A DNA stretch of 14,315 nt from Aquimarina sp. (GCA_002697475.1 NZVW01000107.1:1-14315), one strand, 5' to 3'; positions 1-7,994 are shown, counted from the stretch's first letter. Numbers and translations: made by a program. The notes: a model not told the origin generated them from the letters alone.

Positions 1-60
1 TAATTATCAAAACATTATAAGGTCATTCATCAATAAAAAATCATCATCAACTGATCCATC

Positions 61-100
61 CCTGAAAGGCTAGTTTTAAATTTAAACGAAACCTTTCAGG
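61..100. repeat. Long inverted repeat with palindromic loop
   Basis: Perfect 9-bp arms CCTGAAAGG (61-69) and CCTTTCAGG (92-100) flank a 22-nt spacer that itself contains the 12-nt perfect palindrome TTTAAATTTAAA (75-86). It could be the terminator of a gene lying left of the window, but there is no T-run directly after the stem on either strand (an A-run follows on the plus strand), so a terminator role is uncertain. It could also be a cruciform or a regulator site. Confidence 0.4.
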
Positions 101-178
101 AAAAAAGGTAGAATACTTCATACAAAAAGGGGTAAATACCTCTGGAAAGCACTCTTTTTTCATTGTATTTTTAGAATT

Positions 179-206
179 CAGAAGAACTCTATTGTATACT
201 CTTCTG
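179..206. repeat. Inverted repeat upstream of the first gene
   Basis: Perfect 7-bp arms CAGAAGA (179-185) and TCTTCTG (200-206) are separated by 14 nt and lie 33 bp before the ATG at 239. It may be an mRNA leader hairpin or an operator of the membrane-protein gene. A smaller symmetric element, GGTAAATACC, lies at about 131-140. The function of both is unknown. Confidence 0.25.
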
Positions 207-238
207 CCTATTTATACTGACTTATAAAATAGTCCGAG

Positions 239-1429
239 ATGAAAACAAGATTAAGAGATAAACTATTAACCATATCTGATCCTAACCAAAAACTAAGAAC
301 AAAACTTAGTTTCATAATACCAGGAGTCCTTTTAATTCTTGGCTTTGTATTATTGGTCATATTTTCCTTGTCTTCTGAGTCCTGGACAATGGTTTTGTCT
401 ACTATATCCATGGTTATGCTGGCTAGCTTTTCAGTAGGCGCACTAATTGGATTTATTTTTGGTATACCTAGAACCTTACAGGATAATAAGACCGAAGGAA
501 TTGTATCAAACAGTAATTTAGAACAGCTCTCTGACTGGTTAACAAAAATTATAGTGGGTGTCGGCTTAGTAGAGTCCAAAGAAGTTTTCAGTATTGTTAG
601 CGCTCTGGCTGAGAAATTATCTTCGGGATTTTATAATTCTTCAGTGGGATATACTATAGTAGCTTGTACTTTAATTTTTTACTTTTTTGGAGGCTTTTTT
701 ATTAGTTATTTATGGAGTCGTATTCTATTAGAGCGAATTTTTCAGGAAAATATTGATACAGAAAAACGCATTGCCGCTTTAGAAGAGAACATAGCCGCTC
801 TTGAAGAAAATAAAGACGCCCAAGATGAATTGAATGAATTACAATTAAAATATACTAAAGAGAATGCCTTTTCTGTGATAGATAAGAGTATCGGGGAGAT
901 TCAGGATCGTAAAAAATTAACTTCTATTTTTGATAAAGTTATCGGTATAGCTTATGAAAAATTGGACTACTCCACTATTAATGAATTAGCTAACGCTTAT
1001 AATACTAAAATTGATATATCTGCACGTACTTGGGCAGATATTGCATTGGCCAACTTAAATTTATATAATACTACAAACAGCTCGATTTATTCTGACGGAG
1101 TAATTATTGCAAGTAATCAGGCTAATAAAATTTTAAAGGATTATGGTATACCTGCTATGGTAAAAATCTATTTAGGTCTGGTAGAATTTAAAAATGGTAA
1201 AGAAGAAAATAACCCTGAAAAAATAAGTAAGGCTAAAAAAGATATTAATACCATTATAGAACATATACAAAATGAAAATAGTATCATGGCTTATGAAGCT
1301 TATAATTATATGCTCAGAAATGATAACACTGCATTTTCAGAATTTAATCAGATATTCAGAACAGAATTTAAAGAACAATTTGACTTGCTTCAGGATAAAT
1401 ACAAAGAACATTTATCAAAATCTGCATAA
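239..1429 (+). CDS. Membrane protein with coiled coil and helical tail
   Basis: The protein has 396 residues and its function is not recognised. Two hydrophobic helices lie at about 24-44 and 52-76, the second ending in the motif GFIFGIPRT. A conserved-looking stretch follows at about 92-111 (NSNLEQLSDWLTKIIVGVGL), then a third helix at about 136-158. A charged coiled coil follows at about 165-205 and includes the heptad IAALEEN twice in tandem (178-191). Residues 206-396 are soluble and helical, possibly TPR-like. The GIPR plus NLEQ-SDWLTK membrane module is, from memory, seen at the N terminus of varied multi-domain bacterial membrane proteins, some proposed to act in stress or conflict signalling; this link is tentative. 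The ATG at 239 is the first in frame and keeps the charged N terminus (MKTRLRDK). The gene stands alone, 118 bp before the serine hydrolase. Confidence 0.85.
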   Translation: MKTRLRDKLLTISDPNQKLRTKLSFIIPGVLLILGFVLLVIFSLSSESWTMVLSTISMVMLASFSVGALIGFIFGIPRTLQDNKTEGIVSNSNLEQLSDWLTKIIVGVGLVESKEVFSIVSALAEKLSSGFYNSSVGYTIVACTLIFYFFGGFFISYLWSRILLERIFQENIDTEKRIAALEENIAALEENKDAQDELNELQLKYTKENAFSVIDKSIGEIQDRKKLTSIFDKVIGIAYEKLDYSTINELANAYNTKIDISARTWADIALANLNLYNTTNSSIYSDGVIIASNQANKILKDYGIPAMVKIYLGLVEFKNGKEENNPEKISKAKKDINTIIEHIQNENSIMAYEAYNYMLRNDNTAFSEFNQIFRTEFKEQFDLLQDKYKEHLSKSA

Positions 1430-1495
1430 CCAGATAAAAAACAAAATGTAACTTTATAATCATCAGACTTCTTCCGGCAGCTAAATAACTGACTT

Positions 1496-1511
1496 ACTTT
1501 ACTTACCTTGC
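1496..1511 (+). promoter_or_regulatory. Putative promoter box ACTTTACTTACCTTGC
   Basis: This 16-nt string recurs exactly at 2902-2917, ahead of the 156-residue protein, and a related TTACTTACTTG occurs at 11136. Its 3' part resembles the Bacteroidota -7 element (TAnnTTTG) without matching it fully, and no clear TTTG -33 element is visible. It ends 36 nt before the ATG at 1548, a normal leader length. Confidence 0.4.
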
Positions 1512-1547
1512 GTTTATTAATAATAGTCTTGATTTTATAAGTTAACC

Positions 1548-2849
1548 ATGAGATTTATTACTCTTTTAACCGCATTATTAATCATTACACTATCTTCTTG
1601 TAAAGAAAAAAAAGAAGTAAACAAAATTACCAAAAATCAATATTTTGAAAAATATCAACTAACAAGAGATTGCTTAACAAAGGAGTTAGATTCCATTGCC
1701 AAACAAGATCTCATCAATGGTTTTGGTGTTGCTATTGTTAATGATCATGAGGTTTTATATACAAATGGTTTTGGGTATGCAGATAGAGAGAATCAAATAA
1801 AATATTCAGAACATACGGTACAACATATCGCTTCCGTTTCCAAAACGCTTATAGGTATTGCTTTGATGAAAGCACAAGAAATTGGGTATTTACATCTGGA
1901 TGATCCAATTCAAAAATATTTGCCTTTTAATGTAATTCACCCCATTTACCCAAAAGATGCTATAACCATAAGACAACTGGCTACACACACATCTGGTATC
2001 AATGACGGCGAAAACTACCTGAATAATGCCTGGATAATTCTACCACATCAGAATTTAAAAAATGTAAACACTCATTATCCTTATCAGCGGTTGAATTCCT
2101 CAGATAAAAATATGCCTATGGAAGATTATCTAAAACATTATCTTACAGAAGATGGTAAATTTTATCAAAGTGAAAACTTTATTCCCCATAGGCCAGGTAC
2201 ACGCTACAACTACTCCAATATAGGAGCAACATTAGCAGCCCTTATAATTCAAAGAGCCACAAACATCTCCTTTGATAATTTCACTCAAGAATATATACTA
2301 AATCCCCTTAATATGGATTCTTCTGGATGGTCATTCGAGGATATAGAGAAATCAAAGCATTCAAAATTATATAGAGCTGATAATAGTGCTATTCCTTTTT
2401 ACACAGCAGTTACTTATCCTGATGGAATGTTAATTTCTTCTAGTAATGATATGGCTAAATTTCTTGTAGAGTTAATAAAAGGATATTCTGGTGAAGGAAC
2501 ATTACTTGAACAAAACAGTTATAAAGAATTTTTCAAAGAACAATTAAATAATAAACACTTTGATAAAGATCAAAGAAATCCAAATCATCCTTATGATGGT
2601 GATTATAGTCCTGCCATTTTTATTGGTCATAGTGCATTAGGATATGTCGGCCATTCTGGTGGTGATGCTGGAGTCGGAACTTGGCTATACTTCAATAAGG
2701 AAAAAAAAACCGGACGTTTTATAGTTAAGAACACTGACAATTCAGACAATGATAATCGGGCAAACGAGCTCCAATACTATGCAATCTGGGATAAAATGAA
2801 TGAATATATTGACCAATTAAATAAATTATCTAAAAAAATAGCTCATTAA
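1548..2849 (+). CDS. Lipoprotein serine hydrolase, beta-lactamase/PBP class C family
   Basis: A 433-residue secreted serine hydrolase of the beta-lactamase/DD-peptidase/esterase superfamily (PF00144). The N terminus is a lipoprotein signal with lipobox LSSC and lipidated Cys18, followed by a lysine/glutamate-rich stretch (CKEKKE) reminiscent of Bacteroidota surface-export signals. The three catalytic motifs are present: S96-V-S-K99 (nucleophile and general base), Y222-S-N224, and H369-S-G-G372 in the position of the KTG box. Length and motif spacing are normal for the family. The true substrate could be a peptide, a D-amino-acid compound, an ester or a beta-lactam; the motifs do not decide this, and calling it a resistance enzyme would be over-reading. 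The HSGG box rather than KTG is typical of esterase- and peptidase-like members. It appears monocistronic, with its own promoter box. Confidence 0.9.
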   Translation: MRFITLLTALLIITLSSCKEKKEVNKITKNQYFEKYQLTRDCLTKELDSIAKQDLINGFGVAIVNDHEVLYTNGFGYADRENQIKYSEHTVQHIASVSKTLIGIALMKAQEIGYLHLDDPIQKYLPFNVIHPIYPKDAITIRQLATHTSGINDGENYLNNAWIILPHQNLKNVNTHYPYQRLNSSDKNMPMEDYLKHYLTEDGKFYQSENFIPHRPGTRYNYSNIGATLAALIIQRATNISFDNFTQEYILNPLNMDSSGWSFEDIEKSKHSKLYRADNSAIPFYTAVTYPDGMLISSSNDMAKFLVELIKGYSGEGTLLEQNSYKEFFKEQLNNKHFDKDQRNPNHPYDGDYSPAIFIGHSALGYVGHSGGDAGVGTWLYFNKEKKTGRFIVKNTDNSDNDNRANELQYYAIWDKMNEYIDQLNKLSKKIAH

Positions 2850-2901
2850 AAAATTAGCAGCTATAATAGTGATAATGGTCTGTATGACCAATAATAAATC
2901 A

Positions 2902-2917
2902 ACTTTACTTACCTTGC
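2902..2917 (+). promoter_or_regulatory. Putative promoter box, second exact copy
   Basis: The 16-nt string is identical to 1496-1511. Here it ends only 4 nt before the ATG at 2922. If it is a -7 element, transcription would begin at or beside the start codon and the mRNA would be leaderless or nearly so. The next in-frame ATG is at about codon 110, so a much later ATG start is unlikely. Confidence 0.4.
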
Positions 2918-2921
2918 ACCT

Positions 2922-3392
2922 ATGAAAGCAGCTACAGTAAGAGAGTTAAAAAAAGAATTATCCCATAAATCAAATGATGATTTAATTGCTATTTGTTTGC
3001 GCCTTTCCAGATTTAAAAAAGAAAATAAAGAACTCCTTACCTATCTGCTACTAGAATCTGATTATGAGGAAGGGTATATAGAGAGCGTTAAAGCCGAAAT
3101 TGATGAACAATTTAGCCAAATCAATACAGCCTCTCATTTTTATATTAAAAAAAGTGTTCGTAAGATTCTACGCCTGGTAAAAAAATACAACCGTTACTCT
3201 GATAGCAAAGAAACAGAAGTAGAACTACTACTATATTTTTGCAAAAAAATGAAAAGCTTTACACCTTCTATTTCAAAAAATAAAGTTCTTCAGAATATTT
3301 ATGATCGAGAACTAATAAGCATTCAAAAGAAAATCAAAGCTTTACACGAAGACTTACAGTATGATTATGAAATGGAGTTAGAAGGAATGTAA
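2922..3392 (+). CDS. Small helical protein of unknown function
   Basis: A 156-residue, highly charged, predicted all-helical protein with no signal peptide or membrane segment, so it is likely cytoplasmic. It opens with MKAATVRELKKELSHKSNDDL, followed by helices rich in Lys, Glu and Leu and a basic segment at about 75-92 (KKSVRKILRLVKKYNR). It looks like a conserved hypothetical protein of Flavobacteria, but I cannot name a family. The basic helix might bind nucleic acid, but that is speculation. It shares its upstream 16-nt box with the serine hydrolase gene, which suggests the same sigma factor rather than a shared function. The start is the only plausible ATG. Confidence 0.75.
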   Translation: MKAATVRELKKELSHKSNDDLIAICLRLSRFKKENKELLTYLLLESDYEEGYIESVKAEIDEQFSQINTASHFYIKKSVRKILRLVKKYNRYSDSKETEVELLLYFCKKMKSFTPSISKNKVLQNIYDRELISIQKKIKALHEDLQYDYEMELEGM

Positions 3393-3451
3393 AACATCAT
3401 TGGATAACGTAAGAATCTATAAAATATCAAAACCCAGAAACTGCAATCAAA

Positions 3452-3475
3452 AATCACAAATTGAATTTTGTGGTT
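3452..3475. repeat. Stem-loop between the small helical protein and the AOS synthase
   Basis: Arms CACAAA (3455-3460) and TTTGTG (3467-3472) enclose TTGAAT. The stem extends by two A-T pairs and a T-G wobble to 3452-3475 and is followed by GGTTTTAC. It may be a weak terminator for the gene ending at 3392 or a leader element of the synthase. About 10 nt further on is TTGAC (3485-3489), and 18 nt after its TTG is TAGTTTTA (3506-3513), a degenerate match to a Bacteroidota promoter for the gene at 3630. Confidence 0.3.
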
Positions 3476-3629
3476 TTACCGCAATTGACTTGTAAAAATA
3501 TTTTATAGTTTTACTGCACCCGTCAGACTCAACACTTCCCTGAAATTTTATGCAGAAAAGATGCTTTCAGAATCAATCATCCTGTATTAAAATCAATTTA
3601 TCATATTCAAAATTTAAAACCAATCACAC

Positions 3630-6600
3630 ATGGCTACAGAAAACTTAGAACAAGTAAATCGTAAGCAGCTGAAGGAAGGCATTGATAGTGAATTAGATAC
3701 CACTATTTGTAATCTTGTCGTTAAGAAGATGTTTCAACATCCTGAAAAAACAGCAATCATAGATGGAATTACTGAGATTGATTATCATCAACTTGTACAA
3801 ATGGCTAATGAAGTTGCAGGAGAACTTATACATCGAGATATAAAACCTGGATCTCTGGTAGGTGTATGCATGAATCGTAATTGGAAGCTCATAGCGACCT
3901 TGCTTGGCGTTATGCAGGCAGGATGTGCGTACGTCCCCTTAGACCCGGCGTATCCCGAAGAGCGAATCCAGTTCATGCTTCAACACTCCCAGGCAGTTGC
4001 AGTTTTTGTAGATAATGAGCGAGTGGCTAAGCTTTGTCAAACTGTTGAGGAATTGATATGGATTGACAAAGTAGGAAAACACTCTTTTAGCCAGATACTT
4101 CCATCTGCATATGATCTTGCATACGTTATTTATACCTCCGGTTCTACCGGAAAACCTAAAGGAGTAGCTATTGAACATCGCAATATCGTTGCGATGAGTC
4201 ATGCAGTAAGGGATAAGTTCAGTGATGAAGAGTTACAAGGAGTGTTTGCAGGCGCTTCTGTATGTTTTGATACTTCAGTGATGGAGATTATTGGAACCTT
4301 GTCATTGGGAGGCACTATAATACTGGCAAAAAACGCTTTAGAATTAACTACACTACCAGCAAAAGATCAGATCAAAACCTGCGTCATAGTAGCATCAGCA
4401 ATGCAGGCACTTCTGGCTACCGAAACATTGCCAAAAAACTTGCAATGTTTGGTTTTTGGTGGTGAAGCACTTAAACGCTCTTTAGTGGACCAGGTATACG
4501 CGCTTAGACCCGGATTGAGAATACTAAATGCTTATGGGCCGACAGAGGATACTGTTTATTCCACCATCTCTGAAATTGCTCCTGATAATCAAACAGTAAG
4601 TATTGGTACGTCAGTCCCTGGATCACGATCTTATATTTTAGACGATAATTTATTGCCTGTTCCTCATGGCGAACCTGGTGAATTATATCTGGCCGGTACT
4701 AAACTGGCTCGAGGGTACTTATATGATGAAGCAAAAACCAAAGAACGATTCATTGAAATTACTCCTAATAATCAAATTTTGGATAACCGCCTATACAGAA
4801 CAGGGGATTTATGCCGAAGATTAGCAAATGATGAAATTGAATTTTTGGGTAGAGTTGATCAACAAGTAAAAATTAGAGGTTATAGAATAGAACTTGAAGA
4901 AATTGAATCTACCTTAGAATCGATGGAGGGGATCGATGCTGCTGCAGCTGCAGCCGTAGAAGGAAATATAGGTCAAAAGATTTTAGTGGTATATACCGTA
5001 AGCAGAGATACTTCAATAACTGAAGAAAAAGTGAAATCTTATTTATCACAGCGATTACCAAAATATATGGTACCACAAGTAGTGCGACACTTGGATAGCT
5101 TACCGCTTTTACCAAATGATAAGCTTGATCGCAAAAAATTAAAAACACTTGAAGAAGAAATAAGAAGTAAACAACAGGTTTCAGCGATAGAGGACCTTAA
5201 GACATCGACACAGGAGTATCTAATCTTAATTCAAAAGGAGTTGGCAGCATTACTTAACTTAGAAGATTCGAATCAGGTAGAACCTAAGTGTTCCTTTGAA
5301 AATTTAGGACTGGATTCACTCACTACACTTGAGTTTAGCAGTAGATTAAGTAAAATAATGAAGCAGGAAATTTCTGCTAATGCAATTTTTAAATATGCAA
5401 CACCTATCGATCTGGCTAATTACATCATCAATTCAAAAGAAAAAGGTCTAAATGAAAAAACGGAGGATGAATATACCGTAAATACCATTAATTCTCTTGC
5501 TACCTTTCAAACCAATATACAATCCAGCCATCCCACATTTCAGGCAGCTAAAGTGAATACCTGGAATATCAATGATAAAAGTATTTTGGTGCAGGAAGTG
5601 ATGCGGATGGTAAATGATAATCGCAGAAATCCATATAGTAAAGTATTACGAACAGGAAGTGCTACCAGAGGTATTGTAGGCGATGCCTATAATGATGAAG
5701 AACAAGAAGCCATCATTTGGACCACTAACCTCTATCTGGGACTAAACCGTGATCCTCAAGTTATGGAAGAGGCTTCTAAAGCCCTTGCTCAATTCGGTAC
5801 CGGAATGGGAACCTCTGCTGCGGCATCAGGAATGACCAACCAGCATCTTGAATTTGAAACTGAATTTGCAGATTTGGTAGGTAAAGAAAGTGCTTGCCTA
5901 TTCCCTACCGGATATACGGCTAATGTTGGCGCTGTCGCAGGATTATTAGGAAAAAATGATGTGGTTATTATAGATCAGTTATGTCACGCCTCCATCGTAG
6001 ACGGGGCACGATTATGTGGAGCTAAGGTTCGTACCTTTAAACATAACAATGCATCTGATCTGGAAGCTGTTCTTCAATCTGAAGTTTCTCCTTATCGCTC
6101 TATCCTTGTAGTTCTTGAAGGCGTATACAGTATGGGCGAAGGTGCTGCACCTGTTGCAGAGATTGTACAAACTGCAAAAAAGTACAATGCACTGGTGCTT
6201 GTAGATGAAGCGCACTCCTTTGGTTTTTATGGTGAAGGAGGTGCGGGTATCTGCGCAGAACAAGGGGTTACTGAACAAGTAGATTTTATCATGACCACCT
6301 TAAGTAAAGCATTAGGAAGTCTGGGAGGTGTGATAGCTGCAAGCCAAAAACATGTGGACTTGCTAAAATCCTCTTCAAGAGCTTATATTTTCCAGGCTTC
6401 AGTAAGTCCGGCAGATATGGCTGCTGCACTAACTTCTCTGCGCAGACTACGATCAGATGATGGATTACGGGAACGTCTCTGGGACACCACTCGCTACATG
6501 CGTCGTAGTTTTGAAGCCGCTGGGTATGATTTGGGTACAGGAGATGGCCCTATCGTAACACCTCATTTTAGTGATAAAGACAAACTATACGCTATTGTTC

Positions 6601-7178
6601 AAAGTTTGTATCAAAAAGGTGTCCAGACCTCAGCAGTAACCTATCCAATTGTAGAGCCAGGACGTGGTCGCCTGCGATTTATCTGCTCTGCAGCACATAC
6701 TAAGGATGATGTGGATAAGACATTACAAGCCTTGATAGAGGCAGAACAAGAGGTAGATTTACAGCTTAAGGAAATACGTGGTATCCAAAAGAGTATTGAA
6801 GTTTCAGAAAGCAGCATTAACGAGTGGGCGAAAGATATTAATGAATTTTTGAAGGACTCTGTAAATGAAAACTTTATCCCCACGCCGGATTTGGCCATTT
6901 CCATAGGAACGGACAAAACAGAAGAACTAGTTTTCATTATCTATGAAAACGGAGAGATAAGTTTAAGTACTGAAAGACCTTGTACTTTACCCTATGCTAA
7001 ATTAACTATCAAAGATGCTCCAGCTCTTAAAGCGTTGAAGGCTTCAGATATACAGGCTATCCTGCATAATATTACTAAAAATAGTTTTAAACTTGAAGGG
7101 CAAGTGGAACCTTTTACCTGGTTTGTAGCGCGTATGGTGGAATACCAAAATGCTTTAAAACTTGATACTGTAATGTAA
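3630..7178 (+). CDS. Adenylation-carrier-AOS (PLP) fusion synthase with SCP2-like tail
   Basis: A 1182-residue multidomain biosynthetic enzyme. The adenylation domain (about 25-505) has intact cores: YTSGSTGKPKG (168-178), FDTSVME (213-219), NAYGPTE (300-306), YRTGDL (389-394), GRVDQQVKIRGYRIE (407-421) and Lys498 in the final loop. The carrier domain (about 520-600) has its phosphopantetheine serine at Ser563 in LGLDSL, more PKS-like than NRPS-like. The alpha-oxoamine synthase domain (about 655-1045; family of 5-aminolevulinate, AON and serine palmitoyl synthases) has the glycine-rich GTGMGTSAAASG (723-734), His786 in CHAS, DEAH (859-862) and PLP Lys893 in TLSKALGS. Residues about 1060-1175 resemble an SCP2 sterol/lipid-carrier fold (tentative). 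There is no condensation or thioesterase domain; AOS condensation would release the product. Expected reaction: an activated acyl group plus an amino acid gives an alpha-aminoketone and CO2. The product is unknown. The ATG at 3630 keeps a complete adenylation domain. Confidence 0.93.
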   Translation: MATENLEQVNRKQLKEGIDSELDTTICNLVVKKMFQHPEKTAIIDGITEIDYHQLVQMANEVAGELIHRDIKPGSLVGVCMNRNWKLIATLLGVMQAGCAYVPLDPAYPEERIQFMLQHSQAVAVFVDNERVAKLCQTVEELIWIDKVGKHSFSQILPSAYDLAYVIYTSGSTGKPKGVAIEHRNIVAMSHAVRDKFSDEELQGVFAGASVCFDTSVMEIIGTLSLGGTIILAKNALELTTLPAKDQIKTCVIVASAMQALLATETLPKNLQCLVFGGEALKRSLVDQVYALRPGLRILNAYGPTEDTVYSTISEIAPDNQTVSIGTSVPGSRSYILDDNLLPVPHGEPGELYLAGTKLARGYLYDEAKTKERFIEITPNNQILDNRLYRTGDLCRRLANDEIEFLGRVDQQVKIRGYRIELEEIESTLESMEGIDAAAAAAVEGNIGQKILVVYTVSRDTSITEEKVKSYLSQRLPKYMVPQVVRHLDSLPLLPNDKLDRKKLKTLEEEIRSKQQVSAIEDLKTSTQEYLILIQKELAALLNLEDSNQVEPKCSFENLGLDSLTTLEFSSRLSKIMKQEISANAIFKYATPIDLANYIINSKEKGLNEKTEDEYTVNTINSLATFQTNIQSSHPTFQAAKVNTWNINDKSILVQEVMRMVNDNRRNPYSKVLRTGSATRGIVGDAYNDEEQEAIIWTTNLYLGLNRDPQVMEEASKALAQFGTGMGTSAAASGMTNQHLEFETEFADLVGKESACLFPTGYTANVGAVAGLLGKNDVVIIDQLCHASIVDGARLCGAKVRTFKHNNASDLEAVLQSEVSPYRSILVVLEGVYSMGEGAAPVAEIVQTAKKYNALVLVDEAHSFGFYGEGGAGICAEQGVTEQVDFIMTTLSKALGSLGGVIAASQKHVDLLKSSSRAYIFQASVSPADMAAALTSLRRLRSDDGLRERLWDTTRYMRRSFEAAGYDLGTGDGPIVTPHFSDKDKLYAIVQSLYQKGVQTSAVTYPIVEPGRGRLRFICSAAHTKDDVDKTLQALIEAEQEVDLQLKEIRGIQKSIEVSESSINEWAKDINEFLKDSVNENFIPTPDLAISIGTDKTEELVFIIYENGEISLSTERPCTLPYAKLTIKDAPALKALKASDIQAILHNITKNSFKLEGQVEPFTWFVARMVEYQNALKLDTVM

Positions 7179-7204
7179 AATTCTTTAGTAGATAAATAGT
7201 ATAT

Positions 7205-7254
7205 AAAGGATATCATTAAACGTACACTATAGTACTGTGATGATGTCCTTTTTT
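7205..7254 (+). terminator. Rho-independent terminator after the AOS synthase
   Basis: Arms AAAGGATATCAT (7205-7216) and ATGATGTCCTTT (7240-7251) pair over 12 bp with one T-G wobble. A 23-nt loop contains a GTAC...GTAC sub-repeat, and the stem runs into a six-T tract (7249-7254). It starts 27 bp after the stop codon and isolates the synthase from the next gene. Confidence 0.8.
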
Positions 7255-7395
7255 GTTTATTATTTTTAGCTCCAACCTTTACTAGAATTAAGGAAAAGTA
7301 ACCTTTAATTGACTATAACTTACGATAGTTAGCTTTTAATAAATACTGTAACATTATGTAATTTCTAACAACTAATAAGAAAACAATTTTCTCCA

Positions 7396-7968
7396 TTGAA
7401 AATAATTAAAAAGCATTTTACAATTACTGAAATCGGTTCAATTAGATTTTATATTGGTTTGGTATTAGGAGCCGGATATGCAATTATTCTAAACTTACTT
7501 CTCCAACTGTTCAGAAAAACATTTCACTTTGTTAATGTAGATTATGGCATAACCCTAACCAACTTAAATTATCAAACACTTTCTTTTTATGATAGTTTTT
7601 TTAATGGTCTTCTGGCAACAAGTCTTGCTTTTTGTATTACTACATATTATTGGATGAACAAACCAGTTATTAAAAATCGGAACACAAAATCCAGAATACG
7701 ATTTGCACAAACTAATGCTATTTTTATGTTTAGTTATATCTTGATGTTCTTATCCCGAGTTTATCTCATGTATTTTAGCTCTAATTTCAATAGTACATAT
7801 TATAGTATTCAGGAGTATTTTGGTTATAGCGTTTATACTCTTCCGCTATTCATTTTTCTTTTCAATTGGGTATATATAAGTAAAGTATACAAATCATTTA
7901 GAATAGTAGGTATTTCAACTTTGATTTTTATTTGTGTAGGCTATTTATTAAACCTAATAAAACTCTGA
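7396..7968 (+). CDS. Integral membrane protein, five predicted helices, TTG start
   Basis: A 190-residue hydrophobic protein of unknown function. Predicted membrane helices lie at about 18-39, 66-87, 105-127, 144-164 and 169-187, with short basic loops (KNRNTKSRIR at 93-102). No catalytic or transport motif is recognised. The start is a TTG at 7396: the in-frame upstream sequence back to the stop at 7366 has no ATG, and the first internal Met (residue 87) would delete two helices. An ATA or ATT start is less likely. It lies between the synthase terminator and a sigma-54-like promoter, so it seems to be its own unit. It could serve the neighbouring synthase as an exporter or accessory protein, but nothing in the sequence shows this. 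Confidence 0.65.
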   Translation: MKIIKKHFTITEIGSIRFYIGLVLGAGYAIILNLLLQLFRKTFHFVNVDYGITLTNLNYQTLSFYDSFFNGLLATSLAFCITTYYWMNKPVIKNRNTKSRIRFAQTNAIFMFSYILMFLSRVYLMYFSSNFNSTYYSIQEYFGYSVYTLPLFIFLFNWVYISKVYKSFRIVGISTLIFICVGYLLNLIKL

Positions 7969-7994
7969 AAAAAATCTTCACATACATATTAAAC

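Noticed and set aside
208..579. Minus-strand reading frame of 123 codons
   Set aside because: It lies opposite the membrane-protein gene, has a low-complexity composition and no recognisable domain; it is a shadow frame.
1548..2849. Antibiotic-resistance beta-lactamase
   Set aside because: The motifs only place it in the broad class C/PBP/esterase superfamily, and the HSGG box is common in non-lactamase members.
3630..7178. Biotin, heme or capnine biosynthesis enzyme
   Set aside because: The AOS family includes these, but the fused adenylation and carrier domains and the lack of pathway neighbours do not fit.
3788..7216. Several minus-strand frames of 60-100 codons across the synthase
   Set aside because: The plus-strand frame has complete catalytic motifs throughout; the opposite frames have none.
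3630..7968. Full biosynthetic gene cluster including the membrane protein at 7396
   Set aside because: A strong terminator separates the two genes and the membrane protein has no transporter motif, so membership is not supported.
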